NCBI GenBank assembly: GCA_028583605.1
Contig: CM053325.1
Coordinates: forward strand, 39,483,435-39,547,434
Direction of reading: 5' to 3'
DNA from: Dastarcus helophoroides
Lineage: Eukaryota; Arthropoda; Insecta; Coleoptera; Bothrideridae
DNA: 64,000 nt
A program made the translations under genes and the position numbers. Below the pieces are notes generated by a model that saw nothing but the letters and a program-made list of their open reading frames with translations, was not told the DNA's origin and ran no database searches. Positions 11,572-23,804 of this stretch are shown here, piece by piece (position 1 is the stretch's first letter; every line of letters begins with the position of its first letter).

Positions 11572-11888
11572 ATCACTCTACTTAAATGTAAAAATACTTA
11601 TCGACATATTTCAAGTATTAATTAGTACTTTATAATATACTATTAATAAGAATAAACCAATTTTTGGAAATGTTTTATGATTAAGGAAATTATTACACTC
11701 ATAATTAAAATATAAAAACTTACTTTTATCAGCAAAAAACGCTAGCTATTCATAACACTGAACACAAAACTTTGACACGGCTGCAACTAAAGTGACAGTT
11801 TACTTATCAATAGCGCCATCTATAGGCCAAATAACGATACATAAAATTAATATTCTACAATTAAAATTAAAATAATCCATTCCTCCTG

Positions 11889-11917
11889 TGACCCATTCCT
11901 ACCCACTCTCCCCTACT
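11889..11917 (-). repeat. Right terminal inverted repeat of the pogo-like element
   Basis: TGACCCATTCCTACCCACTC followed by TCCCCTACT. It is the near reverse complement of 429-457, with GGAGGAATGG just inside, as at the left end. Confidence 0.65.
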
Positions 11918-12185
11918 AAGGATTTTTTCGGGAGAAGTTTTTTAAAACCATTTTCTAAACGAGCGAAGTGATTGGTTATAGGTATATACTGATAAATAGA
12001 TAACTGATTTTGATTTGTGAACATTTGTGATTAATAGAGATCGATCCAGCCCAAGTTTTGTCTGCATTTGTGGTGCAGGAAAATTGAACTATAGGTTATT
12101 TATTTATCCTAATTTCTGAGTAAAAACACAAGTTCTGGTAAGATGATAAAATTTATGAATGATAAAATTTATTTTGAATTTTTTG

Positions 12186-12365
12186 GCAGGTTGATGTTTT
12201 GCTCAAATGAGAGGGGCTCATTTGGGCAAAACATCGATGTCCAGTGCTACAACATTCTCTACATTTTCTATTAAATTAAATGTGGTCTTCTATATTTCAT
12301 TTTCTCCTGTTCTACGTAAAATAAACTAACTTATTTTTTGTCAACTGTCATAAGGTGACGTTTTA
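12186..12365 (+). repeat. Penelope-type terminal sequence (inverted partner at 27505-27715)
   Basis: ACATCGATGTCCAGTGCTAC and about 170 bp around it recur in reverse complement at 27505-27715. Inside is an inverted repeat, ATGTTTTGCTCAAATGAG / CTCATTTGGGCAAAACAT. The partner copy carries a hammerhead-like motif and adjoins a Penelope-like reverse transcriptase, so this is read as a stray element end. Confidence 0.5.
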
Positions 12366-12389
12366 ATAGGGGCACTTGGTACGATAAAA

Positions 12390-12487
12390 AAAGCACAGCA
12401 GAACTTTTACTTGGTCATCCGAGCTTAGCAGAGGCCCAAAAAATAGTGCTATTGGAAACCGGACACATTCTAAGGAAGGCACTAGGA
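12390..12487 (+). pseudogene. R4/Dong-clade ORF, last codons and 3' end
   Basis: The frame ending AQKIVLLETGHILRKALG-stop matches the C-terminus of the nearly intact R4-type copy, which ends ETALYGTANILRKVLG-stop. About 100 bp of untranslated sequence follows, then a short TAA tract at 12587-12599, the same arrangement as the complete copies. The rest of the ORF is missing, so this is a 5'-truncated copy. Confidence 0.6.
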
Positions 12488-12586
12488 TAGAATTCCCGAG
12501 CTTTCTGGTTGAAAGCTGTATTCTACCCATAACCAGTGCAAGGAAACCGGGAAGAAACAAAAACAAAATAGTAATAACTTCTATAG

Positions 12587-12599
12587 ATAATAATAATAA
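12587..12599 (+). repeat. (TAA)4 tract between two R4-clade fragments
   Basis: Four TAA units follow the 3' end of one R4-type fragment and precede the reverse transcriptase piece of another on the same strand. Confidence 0.6.
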
Positions 12600-12631
12600 G
12601 ATATATGAACACTGCCAATCTAAGAACATTT

Positions 12632-12795
12632 GAACAAAAAGGATGCGCAAAGGGATCTCGAGGCTGCAAGTAACAGATGACAATAATCGAAATTATTATG
12701 AAGCAGGCCTACAATTCAAAACGTAACTTACATGCATGTTATGTCGATTATTCCAAATCTTACGACTCAGCACCAACGTTGAGTGATAAATAGTA
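12632..12795 (+). pseudogene. R4/Dong-clade reverse transcriptase fragment
   Basis: Translation gives EQKGCAKGSRGCK, a TAA stop, then NSKRNLHACYVDYSKSYDSA. These are the conserved RT blocks seen in the complete copies as EQKGCSRGSLGCKEHL and AWIDYKKAFDSIPH, with the first catalytic Asp in VDYS. The fragment stops shortly after this block. Dead. Confidence 0.7.
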
Positions 12796-12799
12796 TAGA

Positions 12800-14406
12800 A
12801 GCAAATCCTTACAACGATGAAATCGAGAGAATTTAATTCTATATGCAAGAAAGTAAAAAAAAAATTATCAACACTTACTGCAGCATCCTATTATATCTTA
12901 CAATTTTAATCTTAGAAGTTCTATTAATACATACACATACATATAAATACGTAAATAAATAAGTAAAAAATTCAGGAGGAAGTCCATACTGATTAAACAA
13001 TAGATAAAATAAAAACACTTGACGTTATTAAAATTTTTTCTAAATTCACACTATTAAATATGAAGTATTCTCATTTTTCTATGAGGTTTTTGTCAATGGA
13101 GTATGTAAAAATTATATATATATATTTAAATTCTGAAAAACTTGTGAAATCCAAATATGTAAAAATATGTAGGGTGTTCAGTAACAAAACAGATTTGATA
13201 TTAAATCACCCTGTATACATACACCAAATTAAATTTTTTATTAAATAATTAAAGAAAAATTATGTAGGATTGCAGTGTCAAATCTTCAAAATAGTTGAAA
13301 AAAAAAGGAAAATAAAGGGGGGTCCATTTAATAAGAATAACTTTGTGCAACCATTTAAGAGTAATATATTTTTACAAATACAAGATATGTAGAAGAGTTT
13401 CTGAAAGTTTGGAGTTTAAAGTAAAAATATCCAGTTTATATGCTATTAATGTAACGAGATTATTATGCGATTTATAATAATCGAGGACGTGGCCAAGTCC
13501 GGGATTGTTTAAATCCCTAATAATCGAGTTGCATTCAAAGCTTTATCGTATCATTGGCGTAAGAAAATCAACAAACTTTTAAAATGAAATTTGAAATTAG
13601 GATATTATGATGGGTAACTAATATATTATAATTGTAACTAACGTATTATGTGCTACTAAGTTATTATGAAGCTGCTAAATAATATGAGGTTAATAATTAT
13701 CAATAAAGACACCTAATCTTCAATGATACGATAAAAATTATAATGTCAAAAAAGGGCCTAAAATTTAATTATTATAAGCTACAAAACTAAGTTCAGGGAT
13801 GTGCACTTTTGGTTTCTTCAACTTGATACAATTGTTCTATTTTTTTTATATTAAACAGTAACGTACATGCAGCTAATATTACAGAAAAGTGCAATTTTTT
13901 GGAATAGGACTAATAATGTTATATTATAATTGCAGCAGCACGTCGTTGAGTGATTTCTCACTCACAAAGTGTATTTTAAAATTATTAAAATGTCGACAAA
14001 AAGTGTCGATATATTTCTCTACCTTTAGTCTATACAAACTTATAATTTATGTTGACATTATTTTATCTCAGCCAGAAATGTCAGCAGCATTTATGTCATA
14101 TTATTTTATAAACGGATAAAAAATTTTCCCCGACATGTGATATTTCTATCAGGAAATATATAAACAAAGTAAACGTACACTTAGGTACGTTCAGCGGAGC
14201 GATAAGAAGCGATAAGATAAGAGCAATAAGAAGTCGACAAGCCCTATAGTAAGAAAACAACACGTCGAGAAGAGGAATTCACCAGCTCATGTCAAGAAAT
14301 CAGTCGTCAAAACTCTTCCCATCAAACAGATAAAAAGCATCAAGGAGAGTTTGGTAATGGAAGCCAGCGTGGATGCAACGAATGTACAGTAGGCGCAGGA
14401 GTCAAG
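12800..14406. other. Gene-free AT-rich stretch
   Basis: No recognisable protein or RNA. A GGGTGTTCAGTAAC...ATCACCCTGTATAC pair at 13170-13215 could be ends of a tiny MITE. 13600-13700 has repeated TAACTAATATATTAT-like words. Confidence 0.45.
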
Positions 14407-15219
14407 GTGATTGTTGCAAGTGATACTCAAGCAATCCGTGACTGGCCAAGGCCTAAAGATAAACGGGAGTTGACGAAGTTTCTTGGGTTATGCACCTATT
14501 ACAGAAGATTTGTAAAAAGTTACGCCAAGCTAACGGCAGGAGGAACGCCGTATGTTTAGACTCCGGATTTCCAAAAACTGAAGTCCGCCTTGTGCACACG
14601 CCCTATCTTGGCTTATCCTCAGCAGAATGGAAAATTCGTGTTAGACACAGACGCCAGCAGCGTTGGCATTGGGGCTGTGCTGTCCCAATTTCAAGGGGGC
14701 AAAGAAAGAGTCATCGAATATTACAGCAAGATCCTGACGAAGCCAGAGAGGAACTAATGCACAACCAGGAAGGAACTTCTGGCGATAGTGAAGGGCGTGG
14801 AACACTTCCACAAGTATTTGCATGTGCAAGAATTCCTCATCAGAACAGATCATTCGGCGCTTTCTTGGCTACTTCGAATGAAGAACGCAGAGGGACTGAC
14901 GACTAGATGGTTGGAAAGGCTCCAACAGTATTACTTTAAGGTGCATTATCGACTGGGGCGACATCATAACAACGCTGACGCTTTGTCCAAAAGACCTTGT
15001 GGAGATTGCAAATACTGTAGACGAGTTAAGGATCATGAGAACATGGTGGATGTAGGGGTCACGTCTGCCCAGTCAGAAGACGGATGGACTGTTGAAGGTC
15101 TTCGAAAGCTACCGAACAGCGACGCCGATATTAGATCCACGTTGGAATGGAAAGAAGCTGGAGATAGACCCGAACGGCAAGAGGTTTCCGACAAAAGTCC
15201 AGCTCTTAAGAATTTGTGA
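14407..15219 (+). pseudogene. Ty3/gypsy RT C-terminus and RNase H, broken
   Basis: The RT connection region is visible as LGLCTYYRRFV (about 14482-14514). RNase H follows, with TDASSVGIGAVLSQ (first Asp), then RTDHSALSWLL and NNADALSKRP. An in-frame TAA lies near 14756, and there is a frameshift between the RT and RNase H parts. RNase H would remove the RNA strand during reverse transcription. Non-functional as it stands. Confidence 0.8.
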
Positions 15220-15297
15220 GCTCAATGGAAATCCCTCCAGGTAGAGGACGGGGTGCTGAAGAGGATATGGTAAAGCGCGGATGGAAAGTGCATCAAC

Positions 15298-16152
15298 TTG
15301 CAGTTGGTGGTGCCTCAGAAGAAGATTTCACGGGTCTTGGGGGAGGTGCACAACGGGATCTCTGGTGGACATTTAGGGATGAGCAAGACCCTGGAGAAGA
15401 TTCGGAAACGGTTCTATCGGGTTAACCGCAGGGAGGACGTCGAGCGGTGGTGTCGGAAATGTGTCACTTGCGCTGCATCCAAGGGTCCCTGTACAAGAAA
15501 CAAAGGGCCCCTAAAGCAGTAAAATGTGGGAGCTCCATTTGAAAGAATTGCAATCAATGTGGCAGGACCATTTCTAGAATCAGACGATGGAAACAAGTAC
15601 ATCCTGGTGGCCATGGATTATTTCAGTAGATGGCCTGAAGCTTATGCTATCTCAAACTAGGAAGCTACCACAATCGCAAGGGTTCTTGTGGATAACTTCA
15701 TCTGTCGATTTGGTATTCTCTTGGAACTATACTCGGACCAAGGAAGGAACTTCGAATCGAAGGTTTTCCAAGAGGTGTGCCGTCTTCTTGGAATAAAGAA
15801 AACTCGAACGCCACCTCTCCATCCATAGTCTGATGGAATGGTGGAAAGATTTAACAGGACCTTGGAGGAACATCTTTTAAAGGTCGTTTCTAAGCATCAG
15901 ATAGACTGGGACCGACATTTACCACTGTTTCTAATGGCCTATCGCGCGGCGACTTATGAAACAACGGGTCAAACTCCGGCAAAGATGATCTTCGAGAAGA
16001 AATTGCGGCTTTCATGTGACTTGGTTTTTGAATCACCAAGGGAGACCCTCAGGGAGACGTTGGGTCTCGTAGATGACTTGAGGGAAGCGATATTGGAGAC
16101 GCATGCCCTGGTGCGGACGAATATCAACTTGGCGATGCCGATAAGCCCTTAA
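15298..16152 (+). pseudogene. Ty3/gypsy integrase, broken
   Basis: An HHCC zinc-binding region (two His in HNGISGGH, two Cys in CRKCVTC) lies at about 15348-15480. Core blocks follow: INVAGPF, DYFSRWPEAYA, YSDQGRNFES and DGMVERFNRTL. The first core block usually carries Asp where this copy has Asn, a loss of a catalytic residue. In-frame stops occur near 15520, 15655 and 15827. The product would have joined element cDNA to host DNA. Confidence 0.8.
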
Positions 16153-16169
16153 CAGTATATTGAACGGAA

Positions 16170-17060
16170 ATGACAGCAATCACACATATGGGTATAGAAC
16201 TCAAACCACCAGGAAATAAAGACAACACAAAACCGCAGTGGAAACGTAGAATAGAAAGTCATATCAAAAATATTCGCAGCATAATCACAATAATCCGAGA
16301 ATGGCAGAAAGAAAATAAATGCAGAAGACTCAAACAGGAAATAAAAAATTACTTCAAAAGGAAAAATATCATACTTATAACCGACACATTTGAAAGAGAA
16401 CTAACTGCGCATGTAGATTCCCTATAGCAAAAGATGGCAATGCTGGACAAATGACTAAAAAGATATAATAGAAGCTACAAAAGGAAGTGGGCAGTAATTT
16501 GTTTAAAAACAGCGAAAGCAAATTATATAAACAACTTTAAAGTAATTAAACATCAACCCAAGTATTGCCAGAGAAAATTGAATTTGTAAAATTCTGGAAG
16601 AACGTGTGGAGTCATAAAGGCAATCATAACCCTGAAGCTGCATGGTTGAAGATAGAAAGGGAAACATGTCGTGCAATACCGCAAATGGAAGCTGTAACTG
16701 AGGCTGATAGAGCTAATACTGAGGATGAAGTGCAGCAAGTATTGAAGAAAGCCCATAACTGGAAAGCAGCATAACTATTGGTGGAAGAATACAAAAATAC
16801 ACGCTATATTGGCCAAACAGCTAAAGAGACTTCTAAAAGGTAAAGAAAGGATACCAACATTTTTTACTGCAGGTACCACATATATGATTCCAAAGAATGA
16901 CGAAACTGGAGACCCAAAAAATTACAGACCGATAACTTGCTTACCTACCATCTATAAATTAATAACATCAATAGTAGCACAAAAGATTACATGTCACCTC
17001 AAAAGTCATACTTCATAGATGTAGCTCATCCCAACGACCATAACCTAGAACAGAAGGAAA
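16170..17060 (+). pseudogene. R4/Dong-like non-LTR ORF fragment
   Basis: The N-terminal part (16170-16427) is Lys/Arg-rich and resembles the linker before RT in the large R4 copies (WKRRIESHIKNIR compared with WKLRMQKRIEELR). From 16565 the frame reads FWKNVWSHKGNHN, later HNWKAA, then TYMIPKNDETGDPKNYRPIT and CLPTIYKLITSIVAQ, the start of the RT domain. Stops separate these pieces, and the catalytic YMDD region is absent. Same family as the array at 31.7-42.4 kb, opposite strand, much older. Confidence 0.7.
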
Positions 17061-20000
17061 AGGAAAAAGTATTTGAAAATATGTGAATAATACCGTAAAA
17101 TACACAACCTGAAAACAGTAGTAGTGGTTCCAATCGTCGTATCAGCAACTGATTTCTAGCAAACACTTCTTAAAACATCTGGAAAAAGTTAATAGATGCG
17201 AACATTGCAGCCGCAATCCAAAAATCTGTTTTACTTGAAACGTGCAGGATAATCAGAAAAGTTTTAAGTATAAATTAACATCACTTACCGGTCTGTCCAC
17301 CTTGTGTGAATGGTCTAAGAATCCCACACACAGTTATCCTCAAAGAAGAAAAAATTATATACTGAAATAACGTTATTAAGGCTTTGCGGAAAAATCGTCA
17401 ACTAAAGTTATTTAATACAAAATTATACAATAAAATATTCTTTTTAATATACACACATTTGATAACTGAACGGTGATTTTAATATGTACAGAAAATATTA
17501 AATTTTGTTTTCTCTGTTTTCTCTCAACTAAAGCTCATTTATTTTTCAATTAGATTCCATGGACAAGCAATTAAATTGCAGTAAAGTTTTATTGTGCAAG
17601 TTTCATAGTTCCTTTTTATTCAAAGCTTTGGCTAGTAAACTGTATTTTAGTGTGCTGAAGTGAAACCCTATGGTGCAATATACATATGTAATTGAACTGG
17701 CTAATTATCTGTCAGATGGCAATTTCATTGCATCTCTTGCGTTATTGTTGTCCTAAAATCAGTTTAACACCAAAACTTTCTAATTAAAGTTACGTGTATA
17801 GGACAAGTAGCACACTAAACACAAACCTCGCACAACACGCATAGTCAAATTGCTACCATTACTACGGTTTAATTGATTTTACCCTATAATTTATAAACTG
17901 TATATTTGGGAAATTCATATCTGTTCCGCTTTTATTGTTGTGTTTATTATTTCTGATAATATCAAATACTGCTCTTTGATATATATACTGGGTGGCCAAC
18001 TAACAGAGGACGCCGACTATATCTCATCAACGAATCATCCCACAGCATTGAGAAAAAAAATTTAATAAGAAAAGTGGCCCTGGAAAATAATTTTGAAGTT
18101 CTAAAATCACCGCTAGGTGGCGTAATACGAATCGAAAATTAGAATTTTCTCTAAATTTTGCTGAATTAAGGTATACTGAAAATACATACATTGTAATTCT
18201 AGAGTAATTTTGACTTGTTTTTGTTTCACACATTTTGTTTTATCTCTAAAAATAAAGTGGTGGGTAGATATCGAAAAAATTATTTTAAATACCATTTACT
18301 TTGGTCAGCTTTAAAGAAATTTAACAATTTAATCTATATAGAAAGAGTGTTATTTACTCTATCGAAGTCACTTTCATATATTTTTATTTAAAAATTATTG
18401 TGGCTGCTGCAACGCGTTATCTAAATATTTCGCTGTTTTTCTAAAAAAAAATTAATAGAATGATATGTCAATTTAGATATTTTAAAATTGAGAATTGAAA
18501 GCCTTCGATGTTGAAACCGCAACTCGATAACTTTACTTCAACAGGAGATATTGGCTATAAAATTTCAGTACTTTTGTACTAATAACTAATAACATATTGC
18601 ACAGTTTGTAACAATGTTTTAAGTTTTTTAATAATCATTGTTATTGTTACGTAAGTAGGTACTGTATTTTTATTATTAACTGTTGCATTGCCTACTATAA
18701 TTTTTTTGTTTAAAAATAGAAAATAAGTTCATTTAACCTAATTTGACATATTTGAAGTATGGCATGTCATATATTAAATTAATCAGAAAAATATGCAAAA
18801 TTCGAAAATGGTAAGATTTAATATGGCGTCTGTAAGAAATAATAAAGTTGACATAATTTTCTCGGAAACAGTTAAATTTAGAAAAAAATAACGTACACCA
18901 ATGACAAGGCCTCAAACAATAACTAATTACATTTTTTACATTTTTTCAATCGGAGTTTAAATAAACAAATCACAGCTGATTTTTAAAAATGGCGATTTGC
19001 ACAAGAAAATCTTAAATATCACAAAATTTTAAAAAAGTGTGGGTAAAAAATTAAACTTTGCAATGTAAATGTGAATTTTTCGTAATAGGTTTTAAGATTA
19101 AACGAATAAGGCAGATTCTTAAATAGTTTATATCAAATATGATTATACTGACATTATTATTACGCACGTTTTTTAACGAAATACTAAAAGAAAATTTATT
19201 TTAAAAAATACAGATGCGTGAAATAATCTGTGTCTATATAGACTCTAGATTCTAGAGGAATTGTAAACCTTTTAAAATCTAGCCGTCCCTTTTTGCAGTT
19301 CACCCCCAATTAACCACCGTTAGAGCAGAGACCACGTCCAGAAACAGATATCACATATCACATCTCTATATTTTCGAAAGTCAGGTAATACTATTATGAA
19401 GAAAGTAGTATTTGACATAAGTTTTATTTAAAGCTGCCTTATACTATGCCTACTTCGAAAACTTTAAAGACGAATATCTTGGAAACGATTGATCATATTA
19501 ACTTTTACCTTTTTTACGTAAAACATTTTTACGGATATGGGAAAATAAATCTATCTATTTAAAATTAATATACGAGGACGTACAAAAGTTACGATGATTT
19601 AAGAGTCATGCAGGATAGCCCAGGTGGCTCCCCCTCTCAGCTGTTATTAATATGTTAGTTAGCAAATTAGGATCTATCGTCTTAAGAAACCCCCATATAC
19701 CAAATTTCTTGCCTATATTACAATTTATTCAATGGTTATAAGAAAATATCGGATTTTTTTTCAACTTTGACACCCTCTATCTCGGTTAATATCAATCATT
19801 GGTATAAAAGTAAAAGAAAATTGAACTAAATTCCATTATTTTTATACAAAAAATCCACTCTTGTCTTATACCATTACTTATAGTTCATCTGTATACACCT
19901 TGTTCTAAATTAAGGTGCACACTATTGCTATGTTTTTTTATTATTGTAACTACGATTTTTGTTAAATGCATGGGCGCAGCTAGGGTGGGCAGAAAGCTCT

Positions 20001-20860
20001 GAAAGGTAAGCATCTAATACATTACAGTGTATATAACGAATATGTTGATTTTTCTAGGGTGGGCAATGTTCCTTCTATAGTAAGCACGGTCCAGGGAGGG
20101 GTAAGGCTATTGTTACAAAATAGTTAGAACCGTATTTAAAAAAATGAAATTGATGATGGTTTTACTGACGATGCATTATTTAAGCTTATTTGAAGTTGCC
20201 ATGATAAAATTTCATCAGAATTACTCTGTCATTAATATTAACGTCAGGAACAGTAAAATAAAAAATATGAAAATTAGCATTTATTTAAAAATAACTCTGG
20301 AAGTAAAAATTACTTGGAATGTTTCTGGGCGTCATTTTGTTAGACTTTCTTCAAGCCACATTTCCTCATTTAACCAAATCTATATCTCTTAGCGCTTCCG
20401 GATGCCCATACTGGACCTCGATACTTTGGACGCAGTGTATACTATGTGCGATAATTAAAGGCTAACTAATTCTTTTGGCTTTCGTTCAAAATAAGCCATT
20501 CATCTAGCTTATGGCAAAACTTTGACTGAGTCTCTCCAGACATGAGCACAGGCGGATGGCTACCGACTTATCTATTTTCTACAAGTACTTTGACTCTGAT
20601 CCCCATAAGAGCAGCTTCTAAACTTAACGGTATAATAAAATTCAGCGCTGTTATTATTTAAGATTTAAAACTGGTTAAATTAGCAAACTTCTACCGTCTT
20701 TGCTGATGATTAAGGTGCCATATCAGGAAAAAATAAAAAATATCGCACTTTTGAGTTCTTTGACAAAATCCTAATTTCCTAAGTAAAGCATTCTTCAAAT
20801 TTTAGCTACAGTTTTGCTAAGATGAATAACAACGAAGTTATGGGGACTGATACCGTTAAA
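17061..20860. other. Gene-free AT-rich stretch with dispersed repeats
   Basis: No coding frame with recognisable homology. At 17990-18130 ACTGGGTGGCCAACTAACAG looks like a mariner-type MITE terminus. 18760-18990 resembles 51985-52175. 19890-19960 and 20640-20830 resemble parts of 27110-27310. Confidence 0.45.
18760..18990 (+). repeat. Dispersed repeat, partner at 51985-52175
   Basis: Shared order of landmarks: ATTTAATANGGCGTCTGTAA, then TTGNCATAATTTTCT and AACAAAT...ACAACTGAT-like words. Moderately diverged, no coding capacity. Confidence 0.45.
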
Positions 20861-21508
20861 GTTCCGCTAAAAAATGACACTCGACACAAAATTCCCAGAA
20901 ACGAGATAAAAAATATACCAATTAAAAAAGGCGCCGATTGTACAATAAATGTTTTGTATTTGTAACGGTCACACCCATTATCAATCGGTTGCGGCCCGAC
21001 AAAAAGAATTGTACAAAAAACGCTAATAGAGAGGACGCCGCCTAGTCGCGCCGTACAATATAGAAAATGCTTCAAAAATTTTTGTAGCTTATAAAAAATT
21101 TATAGAGGACGCCAATGAGACCCGGTGCTTAATTTCTAGGAAGGAGGAACCTTTTAGAAAATTCTAATTCAGTAATGTTTACTTATGTTAACGGAACAAA
21201 GATAAAAGCTCTCAACTTTGGGACAGAAAAATCAGATTCCGTTAGTTATTCGAAAAACACATCTCGTCGCTAAGTCCAAATATCAGTCCAATAGTGCTGT
21301 GCTTGTACCTTAGGTTAAAAACCTGTAAGTCTTTTATTAATTTTTCCCGTTTGCAGTTTTGTTATTGTTGTGCGTGTGTTTATCCCAGTATTTTTTCTCT
21401 TTATTATTTCGGTTGTCCCATTTCATTTGTTTATTTATTTTTGTCGCACAAGTGCGGTACCAATTTAATTGTCCCAACGTGAAGCGCGAACTATCTATGT
21501 GCGTGCGG
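20861..21508 (+). repeat. Long direct repeat, copy 1 (LTR-like)
   Basis: About 640 bp aligned with 23805-24434 over landmarks ACACTCGACA, TGTAACGGTCACACCCATTA, GGTTGCGGCC, TCAGATTCCGTTAG and GTCCCAACGTGAAGCGCGAA. TGTAACGG is a common LTR start and would put an LTR start near 20959, but similarity extends 100 bp further upstream in both copies. The precise boundary is therefore uncertain. Confidence 0.6.
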
Positions 21509-23804
21509 TATTATCTGGTGGTCCCAATGTGGGGCCTTAAAGTGTGTCGTATACTCACGAATTCACACAAATCTTGAGATACTGACGATTAGGAGCGGAA
21601 AAGCTGAAGAGTCACAACACAGACGTGGCACCGAACAACTCTCAAACTAAACGAATATGGCCAACGCAAGAAAATATGCTTTAACAATGGTGTTAGCTTA
21701 AGCCGTCAGTATTCCAGTCTCTGGATCGTACGTTCACAGGGCTCCTGTGGCAGCACCTTCGATCCCCAGAAGTTGCATTTCGGTAGCTCCCGTCATCAAG
21801 ATTTACGCAACAGCGTCGCACGCAGCGGGATGACCAAACCAGCATCATGTAGTTTTACAAATGATACCCGTGATCGACGTTCTGCAACGATGCCGCAACC
21901 TGACGAAGACGACGTTGCCTATGACCCTTCGAAAAAAAAAAAATGGCAGAGGCTTTTGAGTGTATTCTGCGAACCATATGCAAAGTGATAGAAGCCAGCA
22001 CCCTGTCATCAATAGAGCATGTACGGCTCTTCAGTCAAACAATAAAAAAAAAATTCCCACACGAGCGATCGATGGTTGCAAAGAGCAATGGCCTTATAAA
22101 AATGTCTGTCAAGTAGAGTCAGAAATTTACCTATTTCGGATTTTAACGATTCTGAATTCCACTGCTCTTAATTCTGCGACGGAGGTTGCAAAAACCATCA
22201 ACTCCGCGACAGAGGTCAACAAGTTGCCCATATACGCAACGACATCCCTCACAATGATTCGGGTGACTGATGTTGCCGAGACGAGCATTTTTGCTGCAGA
22301 AACTATCACGTGGAAGGATTTGACGCCAGCAGAAAGCTTAACCCCAGCAGTAAGCTTGACTCTTCCGCCTTTACTGCATATAGCTCGGTCCAACTGCGAC
22401 GATAGACTTACGGAGGCTATCAGTTACGCTGATTAATTGCGCTATCCCGAAGGATAAGCAATTCCAGTATGTTCCTCGCGTATTGCAAGTCGCGGATGGC
22501 CACTATTCGTGGAGCCGAGTGCCTAACTCTACACCTTGCTGACTACAGTCAGTCGTCTGAGGGGAACGTGCATATACGATGGCTAGAAGTAACCATGTAA
22601 GCTTGTTCGATCCTTGCCCAGCATCCGGGCAACCACTGTTCCTACGAGGCCTACCTCAGTTGGTCGAAGGGCAAGGGGAAAAACAGCGGGATTGCTTCAC
22701 GCTCGTGCGAATTCAACCAGCCGTAGTACTCATGTTGAATAGATCATAAAGTTGAAGCACATGACGTGGATATTAATTTACTGCTCAATTTTAATTCCTG
22801 CATATTTATGGCCTGAGCGGGGCCATTTGTGGTTTGTGGGCAATAATAGCCCTGATGCACTAATGATTGCCAAACCTTTGACTTTACAACATAGTCGGAT
22901 CGTTTTAAAGGAGGAGGCATGTTTTACTTGCGCGTCTAAAGCAACAGTTTCCCTTTAAGTACCGTCTGGACGATGGGCATAATTAGATGCATATTTTTGC
23001 TCCAAAGGGGAAGTTAGTTCGTTTCGTTTTCATAGGCGGGTCTTCATGACATATCAACTCCGTAGGACGACCTGATATCGGTACGAGTGTATGCGTTAGA
23101 TATTTCGATGCAACCGACGATCCAAGTTGGAACGCCAGAGCAGGCTTACATATACACTATACACTATATAATGCTTACTCGATCAAATACCAGACTGGAT
23201 CTTCCTATCTAAAACCCTTAGAGGGAACCCGAAGATAACCCAACCACTGTCGCTGCCGACTCGAATAGGCAGCCGAACGTGAGCAGGTTGGGGTATATTG
23301 GGCCCAAGCTTTCGTTAAGTCCCTGCACATCTCTTGTTGCCAACTCAGAAGAGTTGGTAAAACGGGAGTGAGTATGTTCTGGCCGCTGCTATCTTGCGAA
23401 TGAGCGGTCTCTTCGTCGCACGCTAGACCAGAGGTTCGAGAAAGCTCCACCGGCCGCGGAATTTTGCCAGAGGGCCGCACAAAAGCCATCTTCCCCGAAA
23501 CAACGCAGTTACGGCGCTTGCATGATTGACTGTTTGAGTAAAGTTGTCTTAACTGCCTTTCACCAGAGCAGGCTTGTATATACATTATACGCTATATAGT
23601 GCTTACTTGACCGAATGCCGGGGTTTGAGACCAGACTGAGCATAGCTACTGGCAACGGGAATTTCATCACATTTACGTTTCCTTAGTGTTTCCACTCCCA
23701 CCGCTTGGAGGTGCCAAGCAACCGCAACATGGATGCTGCGTCTATCGGGGCGTGTAGATAACCAAATCTCTAAAATTTCGCATCGAGTGTCGTTTCTGGA
23801 AAAC
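21509..23804. other. Unrecognised 2.3-kb interior between LTR-like repeats
   Basis: Noticeably less AT-rich than its surroundings. The longest frames (21773-21988 and 21960-22436 plus, 23205-23585 minus) have no gag, protease, RT or integrase motif. A short direct repeat, GAGCAGGCTT plus TATACACTATACACTATATA-like sequence, occurs at about 23138 and 23563, pointing to an internal duplication of about 425 bp. Possibly a non-autonomous LTR element. Confidence 0.4.

Larger units (their letters stand above)
429..11917 (-). mobile_element. Pogo/Tigger-like DNA transposon, split by an approx. 9-kb insertion
   Basis: The two ends carry matching terminal repeats: AGTAGGGGAAGGTGGGTAGA at 429 and, on the minus strand, AGTAGGGGAGAGTGGGTAGG ending at 11917. 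Subterminal DNA at both ends carries many copies of GGAATGGGT and GGAGGAATGGG, for example at 599-628, 640-650, 2333-2382 and 11878-11900. The transposase lies near the left end on the minus strand. A normal pogo element is only a few kb long. The excess lies between two (TA)n tracts at 2383-2409 and 11544-11571, which suggests later insertion(s) into an internal TA microsatellite. I could not define a clean TA target duplication at the outer ends. The pairing of the two ends is inference from matching sequence. Confidence 0.6.
14407..16152 (+). mobile_element. Decayed Ty3/gypsy LTR retrotransposon, pol fragment
   Basis: A continuous but broken pol segment: end of reverse transcriptase, RNase H, integrase. 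No gag, protease, full RT or LTRs can be seen, so it is truncated at both ends. The 3' side runs directly into an unrelated R4-type fragment at about 16160. The codon-rich, less AT-rich composition contrasts with its flanks. Confidence 0.8.

Noticed and set aside
429..11917. TA target duplication at the ends of the pogo-like element
   Set aside because: The flanks read CTAAA and AAGG; no placement gives a matching TA directly outside both terminal repeats.
12363..12683. 106-codon minus-strand frame
   Set aside because: Antisense to R4-type fragments on the plus strand, which show real RT and C-terminal motifs.
20144..20392. 82-codon frame starting MKLMMVLLTMHYL
   Set aside because: Signal-peptide-like start by chance in AT-rich DNA; no homology, no splice context or promoter visible.
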